From Oscillospiraceae bacterium (GTDB lineage Bacteria > Bacillota > Clostridia > Oscillospirales > Ruminococcaceae), in NCBI GenBank assembly GCA_017848155.1, contig JAGAKC010000026.1, positions 1 to 7,172 on the forward strand: DNA of 7,172 bases, given 5' to 3'. The notes beneath the pieces are model-generated. The model saw nothing but the letters and a program-made list of their open reading frames with translations. It ran no database searches and was not told the origin of the DNA. Below are positions 1 to 4,502 of this stretch, piece after piece. Each line of letters starts with the position of its first letter. The stretch's first letter is position 1. A program made the position numbers and the translations under genes.

Positions 1-765
1 GAATGCGAAATGCTCCTCCTCCGTCGGCACAGCCATAACGGCTGACGCAGTATCGTGTGAGCAGCATGCGATAACGGGCACAGGCTCTATCCTGAATTCC
101 TCGCAAAGCTCCTGCTTAAGCACTCCGTAAACGTCGCCGGGCTGTATCAGCGGACAGAATATGCGCTTCGGCAGTCCCAGGTCCTCTATCAGCTTGATAT
201 TCCAGCCTTTGGCCTTCTGGTCTATCAGCTGCGAGGTGGTGGCTTCGGTAAACTCTGCCCTTGCCTTTCCCGTCAGCAGATATGCAAACAGGTCGGGCAT
301 CATCAGCATCTTTTCCGCACGGAAAAGTCCGTTGCTGTCGTGGTGGGCGAGATGATACAGCTGGAATATCGTGTTGATGTTCATCGGCTGTATTCCGCTC
401 TGCATATACAGCTCCTCGGGGGAGAATCTCTGATATACCTCCTCGGGCATGCCGTTTGTACGCTCGTCACGGTAGTGCACGGGCTTCTCCAGCAGCTCGC
501 CGTTTTTGTCCAGAAGTCCGAAATCAACGCCCCATGTGTCGATACTGATGGCGTCGAAGCCGCCGTTGAAAACGCCGAAGCTGATGCCTATCTTCATCTG
601 CTCCCACAGCTCGTCGATATCCCAGCGCAGGTGTCCGCCCTCTGTCACGGGATTGTTGGGGAAGCGGTGTATCTCCTCAAGGGACAGCGCGCCGTCCTCG
701 TACTTACAAAGCATGGCACGTGCGCTTGAAGCGCCGAAATCAAATACAAGTATGCGTTTTGACAT
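1..765 (-). CDS. rhaB: Rhamnulokinase, N-terminal 255 residues (3' end beyond window)
   Basis: This cytoplasmic sugar kinase of the FGGY family phosphorylates L-rhamnulose to L-rhamnulose 1-phosphate using ATP. The frame is open from the ATG at 765 to base 1 (255 codons, start MSKRILVFDFGASSARAML), so only the N-terminal half is present; family members are usually about 460-490 residues. Visible family marks are the phosphate-binding DFGASSAR segment (residues 9-16), RWDIDELW (48-54), SIDTWGVDFGLLD (74-86), YRDERTNG (98-105), the SGIQPMNINTIFQL segment (123-136), MMPDLFAYLLTG (155-166) and SHDTASAV (236-243), in which D238 should be the catalytic base. An AAAGGA ribosome binding site precedes the start at the usual distance. 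It lies 24 bases downstream of the zinc-motif membrane protein gene and probably shares its transcript. The SIDTWGVD and SGIQ segments favour rhamnulokinase over fuculokinase or xylulokinase. The rest of the gene, and perhaps a rhamnose isomerase gene, would lie to the left. Confidence 0.92.
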   Translation of the reverse strand, partial: MSKRILVFDFGASSARAMLCKYEDGALSLEEIHRFPNNPVTEGGHLRWDIDELWEQMKIGISFGVFNGGFDAISIDTWGVDFGLLDKNGELLEKPVHYRDERTNGMPEEVYQRFSPEELYMQSGIQPMNINTIFQLYHLAHHDSNGLFRAEKMLMMPDLFAYLLTGKARAEFTEATTSQLIDQKAKGWNIKLIEDLGLPKRIFCPLIQPGDVYGVLKQELCEEFRIEPVPVIACCSHDTASAVMAVPTEEEHFAF

Positions 766-789
766 AGTGATTTCCTTTCGGTGTAGGTG

Positions 790-1410
790 TTATCGGTACC
801 GACCGCAGGAGCGGCATTCTCCGCTCTCGCTGCCGTTGACATAGCCGCAGGCGGTGCATTCCCACCTGCTTTTGTCGGGTATATGCTGACGTGCACGCTC
901 TACCTTTCGTCTGCTGTCAGCGGACTTTCCCTCTGCTTTCTTTATTATGTTGCCCGTCTGTACGACAAGGTACAGTATCGCCGCACCTGCAACGATGTTA
1001 AGGTGCAGGGAGGCAACGAAAAAGCTTATTTCGGAATAAAACAGCATGTACGGGAGCGCCCATTCCTTTTTCAGAAGCACCAGCAGGCAGGGGATAAGTC
1101 CCACAGCCTGTATGACCGCCATTATCGTAAGCACGGTCTTCATCCTGAGCCGATCGCCGCCCATCATAGTCCATCCTGCGGCGATCATCACAAAGCATAC
1201 TATCACGTCTATCAATATGACGGCAATATGCAGAAGTGCACAGAAGCGCAGCTCGGTCTTTTCCTTTCTGGTAAAGGTATCGTCCTTAAGTACCTTTTCA
1301 AAAAGTCCTATGGCGGTGGTCTTTTCGCCGCATTCGCCGCAGCGTGAGGCATCGCTTCTGTTCAGCCGTGAAAAGCATAATGAGCAGTAGTTGTACGGTC
1401 TTTTGAACAT
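790..1410 (-). CDS. Four-helix membrane protein with N- and C-terminal zinc motifs, function unknown
   Basis: I do not recognise a named family for the whole protein (206 residues). It opens with a C-x2-C ... C-x2-C zinc ribbon (C9, C12, C24, C27), followed by a charged stretch (about 38-55). Four hydrophobic segments suited to membrane helices follow (about 57-80, 91-113, 117-136 and 139-157), then a basic linker (157-182). The C-terminus matches the RanBP2-type zinc finger spacing W-x-C-x2-C-x3-N-x6-C-x2-C (W183, C185, C188, N192, C199, C202). Four helices and a positively charged linker suggest that both zinc motifs face the cytoplasm. The start at 1410 is chosen because a GGAGG site lies six bases upstream; an in-frame ATG at 1443 has no such support and would add eleven residues. 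It sits between the aldolase and kinase genes with short gaps, so it is probably co-transcribed, although nothing in it suggests sugar catabolism. Sensing, scaffolding or a role in membrane stress are only guesses. Confidence 0.85.
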   Translation of the reverse strand: MFKRPYNYCSLCFSRLNRSDASRCGECGEKTTAIGLFEKVLKDDTFTRKEKTELRFCALLHIAVILIDVIVCFVMIAAGWTMMGGDRLRMKTVLTIMAVIQAVGLIPCLLVLLKKEWALPYMLFYSEISFFVASLHLNIVAGAAILYLVVQTGNIIKKAEGKSADSRRKVERARQHIPDKSRWECTACGYVNGSESGECRSCGRYR

Positions 1411-1416
1411 TTTACA

Positions 1417-1421
1417 CCTCC
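1417..1421 (-). promoter_or_regulatory. Ribosome binding site deciding the start of the zinc-motif membrane protein
   Basis: On the minus strand this reads GGAGG, six bases before the ATG at 1410. It supports that start over the upstream in-frame ATG at 1443. Confidence 0.8.
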
Positions 1422-1453
1422 GCTGACGCTCATGGGGCGTCAATATAATACGA

Positions 1454-2137
1454 TCAGTGATACTTTCTGTAGCCGGGGTGGCGGATGGGGAAGCTCTTAC
1501 CGATCTCGCAGCACTCCTCTATCTTGTCCATGGGAAGATCCTGAGCGCCGCCCAGCTGTCTTGCAACAAGGCTCACCTTTGCGAAGTGCTCCAGTGTTTC
1601 CATGCGGTAGTATGCCTGTGTGATGTCGATACCAACGGTCAGTGCGCCGTGGTTCTCCATAAGTATAGAGTCGTGGTTCTCGAGGTAGGGCAGTATCTTG
1701 TCCGCAACTCCCTGTGAGCCGGGGGTGTCATAGGGTGCGATCGGTACGCAGCCGAGGAAGATTATCGCCTCGGGCATGGTGTAGTCGTCAAGCGGAATGT
1801 GAGCGATAGCAAAGCCTGTTGCTGTCGGGGGGTGAGCATGAACCACTGCGTTCACCTCGGGACGAGCCTCATAGCAGCGCAGGTGCACCTTGAATTCCGA
1901 TGTGGGCTTGTAGCCGGGAAGCGCCGCAGGCTCTACCACCTCGTTGTTTGCGTTCATCTTCACGATCATCTCGGGCGTAAGGCTTGCCTTGCTGGTGCCT
2001 GTGGGAGTTACAAGAAAGTTTCCATCGGGCAGTCTTACTGAAATGTTGCCGTCGTTTGCTGCTACAAAGCCGAGCTGCCACAGCTTGTGCGCTACGTCGC
2101 AGATCGCCTGTGCCTGCTGATATTCGAGTTCTGTCAT
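1454..2137 (-). CDS. Class II (zinc-dependent) aldolase, FucA type; L-fuculose/L-rhamnulose 1-phosphate aldolase
   Basis: The protein has 227 residues, close to E. coli FucA (about 215) and shorter than RhaD (about 274). This cytoplasmic lyase family splits a deoxyketose 1-phosphate into dihydroxyacetone phosphate and L-lactaldehyde. Family motifs are complete: GFVAANDGNISVRLPDG (residues 23-39), TPTGTSK phosphate-binding segment (44-50), SEFKVHLRCY with the likely catalytic E81, HAH zinc ligands H100 and H102, and the third zinc ligand H163 in ENHGALTVG. The start at 2137 is preceded by GGAAGGA. It is the first gene of the leftward cluster, 43 bases before the membrane protein and two genes before rhamnulokinase. 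The neighbouring kinase suggests rhamnulose 1-phosphate as the working substrate, although the sequence itself is FucA-like; some clostridial FucA-type enzymes serve both pathways. L-ribulose 5-phosphate epimerase (AraD) belongs to the same superfamily but is less likely here. Symbol left blank because fucA versus rhaD cannot be decided from sequence alone. Confidence 0.88.
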   Translation of the reverse strand: MTELEYQQAQAICDVAHKLWQLGFVAANDGNISVRLPDGNFLVTPTGTSKASLTPEMIVKMNANNEVVEPAALPGYKPTSEFKVHLRCYEARPEVNAVVHAHPPTATGFAIAHIPLDDYTMPEAIIFLGCVPIAPYDTPGSQGVADKILPYLENHDSILMENHGALTVGIDITQAYYRMETLEHFAKVSLVARQLGGAQDLPMDKIEECCEIGKSFPIRHPGYRKYH

Positions 2138-2170
2138 ATGTTCTTTTTCCTTCCGGTTTCATGATTTTAT

Positions 2171-2186
2171 GTGCCGTTATCGACAC
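2171..2186. repeat. Imperfect 16-bp palindrome in the leftward leader, possible operator
   Basis: The sequence GTGCCGTTATCGACAC matches its own reverse complement at 12 of 16 positions. It lies a few bases downstream of the expected start of leftward transcription, where a repressor of the sugar cluster would be well placed. No regulator gene is visible in the window, so a role is an inference. Confidence 0.3.
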
Positions 2187-2195
2187 TTATACTAT

Positions 2196-2224
2196 ATTTT
2201 ATCATTAATTACGCAAAAAGTAAA
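2196..2224 (-). promoter_or_regulatory. Predicted sigma-A promoter of the aldolase-membrane protein-rhaB cluster
   Basis: Read on the minus strand there is a -35 box TTTACT (2224-2219), a 17-base spacer and a -10 box TAAAAT (2201-2196). Each box differs from consensus at one or two positions. Transcription would start near 2189, giving a leader of about 50 bases before the aldolase ATG. No other promoter is obvious in the two short gaps of the cluster. Confidence 0.6.
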
Positions 2225-2240
2225 GCATATCTTATCGGTT

Positions 2241-2268
2241 TTTAATTGTGCAATATCCACAAATTTGA
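2241..2268. repeat. Inverted repeat upstream of the leftward promoter, possible activator site
   Basis: TTGTG (2246-2250) and CACAA (2258-2262) form perfect arms separated by seven bases, with AATT-like flanks extending both arms imperfectly. The centre lies about 65 bases upstream of the predicted leftward transcription start, a position where activators of sugar operons often bind. This is suggestive only; short AT-rich repeats arise by chance. Confidence 0.25.
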
Positions 2269-2305
2269 CCCGTTCAATTCTCAATGCGTATTGCCCTTCA
2301 ATAAC

Positions 2306-2334
2306 TTGTAAAAAAAGTTTTTTTGTTGTATAAT
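2306..2334 (+). promoter_or_regulatory. Predicted sigma-A promoter of the SNF2-like/GHKL gene pair
   Basis: A -35 box TTGTAA (2306-2311) is followed by exactly 17 bases and a perfect TATAAT -10 box (2329-2334). The spacer is dominated by a run of seven A, one G and seven T (2310-2324), a symmetrical tract likely to give unusual DNA stiffness or bending. Transcription should start near 2341, leaving a leader of about 110 bases before the GTG start at 2451. Confidence 0.72.
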
Positions 2335-2355
2335 ATTTACGATAGACTGTAATTG

Positions 2356-2373
2356 GGGTAGTATACCCTTTTT
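2356..2373 (+). repeat. GGGTA-GTA-TACCC inverted repeat followed by five T
   Basis: Five-base arms around a three-base centre lie just downstream of the predicted rightward transcription start and are followed by TTTTT. The position suits an operator or a very weak attenuator. The stem is too short for a convincing intrinsic terminator. Confidence 0.35.
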
Positions 2374-2379
2374 CAGGAA

Positions 2380-2421
2380 ATGCGGCTCACCGCCGCAGCC
2401 GATACGCCCTGTTACAGCTGA
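2380..2421 (+). other. Possible 13-codon leader reading frame
   Basis: In the leader of the rightward transcript an ATG at 2380 follows CAGGAA and opens a 13-codon frame (MRLTAAADTPCYS) ending in TGA at 2419. A perfect six-base stem (TGCGGC 2381-2386 with GCCGCA 2392-2397, five-base loop) overlaps its first codons. It could be a leader peptide or chance; spacing from AGGA to the ATG is short, and there is no run of a single regulatory amino acid. Confidence 0.2.
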
Positions 2422-2437
2422 CCAAACCGGATATAAC

Positions 2438-2442
2438 GGAGG
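2438..2442 (+). promoter_or_regulatory. Ribosome binding site deciding the GTG start at 2451
   Basis: GGAGG lies eight bases before the GTG at 2451. The upstream in-frame GTG at 2442 overlaps the last base of this site and cannot be served by it, so 2451 is the better start. Confidence 0.75.
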
Positions 2443-2450
2443 TGCGCTCA

Positions 2451-4409
2451 GTGAGTGAAAATAGCTTAAAATGGATCCCCCTCGGCGGTATGGACCTTTC
2501 GGCAGAGAATCTTGCCCCTGCGGAAAAGCTGCGCAGATTCGGATTTGCGCTGATGGCAGGCGAGTTCGGCTCGGAAAAGCTGACCAAGGCGGGACTGTGC
2601 ATTTATGATGTCATGGCAGAAAAGGAGAACCCCAATATCCTGCTGATAACCTCGAATTCCGAGCTTTACGGCTGGTACAGGATACTCATGACGGGTATCG
2701 GTGCGGATTTCAAGGTGATAACAGGCGTATCCAATGCCGTGGTATTCTTCTCAAAGGATTGTCCCAACCTGTTCCTTATGTCCTCTGACGCGCTTGCAAA
2801 GCAGGGCGGTCTTAAGACAAAGGTCGGCTCGGATTTCGTATGGGATCTTATCGTTATCGACGAGGAGCAGTCCAGCACTGTTCCTGCTTATAACTATTAT
2901 AAAGAACAGCTTCCGTGGAAGAGTGAGAAGCTGCTCATCTCGGCTCCCTTCCCCGCAAAGAAGGACGAGGACAAGGCTGCGCTGACGGAGCTTATAAAGT
3001 CCGTACTGTCCGATCAGGCGCTCGCTGCCGCTGCTGACGATATGGAGCTTGGCACGGCCTGCGCAAAGCTTGACGCCGACCAGCCTGTTATGAGATATTT
3101 CGACAGACGTGTTTATGACGAGAGCCTTAAACGCAACGTGGAGTTCATAAGCTACGGTTTCCCGGACAGCGACCTCAACGGTCTGCGCCGCAGGATGGAC
3201 CTGCGCTCGGGCATGCCCGTTTACAAGTACGGCGGAAACATCTTCGAGGAATACGACTGCGATATGTACAAGAATACATATCAGAAGCCGTCCTACACCC
3301 GTCCCGATGTTGAGGAGCTGAGAGGCTTCGACAAGAAGCTGGACAGCTTTATCGGGCTGCTGGATGAGATACTCGCAGACGACAGGAAGCGTGCTATAGT
3401 TTACTGCTGCGAAAAGAACACGATGGATTACCTCAGAAAGGTGATATCCTGCCTCTACAAGGGTCAGAACATCGTGAAGATGGCAAAGGGCGAGCTTTTC
3501 AGCAATGAGGATATCCTCAGAAAGCTGCGTGTGGACGACTCCACCGTTTACCCGAGGATAGTTCTCGGTACAGATAATCTCGGCGCTGTCGGTGACGCAC
3601 TTGACAGGATAGATGTTATAATCAATTACGAGCTTCCGTCCTCTGCGGCGCTGCTTGAAAGACGTATGACACGTCATGGCAGAAAGGGCGAGGCGGAGAG
3701 AAGGTTCGTGATATTCCGTGATACGAACAGGCTGTTTGACGCAAGGATGCTTGATAAGGTGCTGTACGGCGGCATTTCCTCAGGCTTCTGCAGAGATATC
3801 CCGTCACGCAATATCCTGCTTGATATCGACGACAAGGGCGAGTCCCTCTGTGCGGTGTTCGATGACCTGAAATATGTTTCGGGCTATGCGAGAGAGGTGG
3901 ACAGCTGCTTCGATCTTATAAAGAAGTTCAAGGGCGACTACGCTTTCTTCGGCACGGAAAAGATAAGCAATGCAAAGCAGCTTGCGGAATTTGCCGACAG
4001 GATGCTTGAGAAGATATGCAGGGTATTCGGCATCACGAAGGACGCTTCCCACGATGATATAGAGCTTGCTGCGATGGAGCTTTCGGGACTTTGCGTTATG
4101 AAGGACGGCAAGCTTGAAAAGGTATCCGCAGCGGAGCTTTCCGCAATGGCTGCAAGCTTTGACGATGAGAGCTGGAAGTCGATGTCCTTTGCAAGCGAGG
4201 CTGTGAACGGTCTTGCCGACGCAAAGAAGCATATCGACGAGCTGCACAGCGGCGACAACTTCCACCTGATGATAAAGAACGAGCTTTCCGAGCTTGGCGA
4301 CATCATCCAGTACTCGGTGCTTTTCGGCATCTGGAGATACAGGGTGCGTGAGCAGGATTCCGACAGGTCGTTCAGGGACTACATCAAGATATACAACGAC
4401 GGCATCTGA
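2451..4409 (+). CDS. Divergent SNF2-like superfamily 2 helicase/ATPase, role unknown
   Basis: The protein has 652 residues from the GTG start (start MSENSLKWIPLGG). Its layout is a two-lobed SF2 motor of the SNF2 kind. The expected Walker A place reads AGEFGSEKL (about 36-44): the lysine (K43) remains, but the usual G-K-T/S is E-K-L. Then come a motif Ia-like ILLIT (63-67), a clear Walker B/DExx box DLIVIDEEQ (132-140) and a motif III-like KLLISAPFP (160-168). The second lobe has RAIVYCCEKN (314-323), a motif V-like stretch from VLGTDNLG to INYELP (about 371-396) and a motif VI-like RRMTRHGRKGE (404-414) with likely arginine fingers R408 and R411. Residues from about 430 to the end are mostly helical-looking and match nothing I recognise. 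SNF2 proteins use ATP to move on or remodel double-stranded DNA or protein-DNA complexes. With a damaged Walker A, this one may hydrolyse ATP poorly or need its partner. It heads a rightward unit with the GHKL ATPase gene 93 bases downstream. It is not obviously of the DISARM or Swi2/Rad54 type. Confidence 0.78.
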   Translation: MSENSLKWIPLGGMDLSAENLAPAEKLRRFGFALMAGEFGSEKLTKAGLCIYDVMAEKENPNILLITSNSELYGWYRILMTGIGADFKVITGVSNAVVFFSKDCPNLFLMSSDALAKQGGLKTKVGSDFVWDLIVIDEEQSSTVPAYNYYKEQLPWKSEKLLISAPFPAKKDEDKAALTELIKSVLSDQALAAAADDMELGTACAKLDADQPVMRYFDRRVYDESLKRNVEFISYGFPDSDLNGLRRRMDLRSGMPVYKYGGNIFEEYDCDMYKNTYQKPSYTRPDVEELRGFDKKLDSFIGLLDEILADDRKRAIVYCCEKNTMDYLRKVISCLYKGQNIVKMAKGELFSNEDILRKLRVDDSTVYPRIVLGTDNLGAVGDALDRIDVIINYELPSSAALLERRMTRHGRKGEAERRFVIFRDTNRLFDARMLDKVLYGGISSGFCRDIPSRNILLDIDDKGESLCAVFDDLKYVSGYAREVDSCFDLIKKFKGDYAFFGTEKISNAKQLAEFADRMLEKICRVFGITKDASHDDIELAAMELSGLCVMKDGKLEKVSAAELSAMAASFDDESWKSMSFASEAVNGLADAKKHIDELHSGDNFHLMIKNELSELGDIIQYSVLFGIWRYRVREQDSDRSFRDYIKIYNDGI

Positions 4410-4411
4410 TG

Positions 4412-4429
4412 CGCAGCAGGAATGCTGCG
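4412..4429 (+). repeat. Perfect 6-bp hairpin between the two ATPase genes
   Basis: CGCAGC (4412-4417) and GCTGCG (4424-4429) form a stem around the loop AGGAAT, two bases after the stop codon of the SNF2-like gene. No T run follows, so it does not look like a terminator. It could be an mRNA processing or stability element between the two genes, or chance. Confidence 0.4.
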
Positions 4430-4502
4430 GTGATATAAAGGATATCCCGACCGCACGGGGATGTCCGAAATCTCATACAGTGCGGAGAAACGGGGCGTAT
4501 TT

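Larger units (their letters stand above)
2138..2450. other. Divergent intergenic control region
   Basis: This 313-base gene-free stretch is markedly more AT-rich than the flanking genes, especially 2160-2345. It holds a leftward promoter for the aldolase-kinase cluster, a rightward promoter for the SNF2-like/GHKL pair, several short inverted repeats that could be operators, and the roughly 110-base leader of the rightward transcript. I see no long open reading frame, tRNA or convincing terminator in it. Confidence 0.85.

Noticed and set aside
787..1347. 186-codon plus-strand frame opposite the zinc-motif membrane protein
   Set aside because: The minus-strand frame has a ribosome binding site, paired zinc motifs and membrane helices, while this frame shows none of these.
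1425..1441. GACGC/GCGTC inverted repeat between the aldolase and membrane protein genes
   Set aside because: Five-base arms with a seven-base loop and no T run on the transcribed strand; probably chance and not a terminator.
2356..2373. Intrinsic terminator
   Set aside because: The stem has only five pairs with two A-T pairs at the loop, and it sits just after a strong promoter; better treated as a possible operator or weak attenuator.
2751..3677. 308-codon open frame on the minus strand inside the SNF2-like gene
   Set aside because: It is antisense to the helicase motifs, has no recognisable domain and no promoter or operon context.
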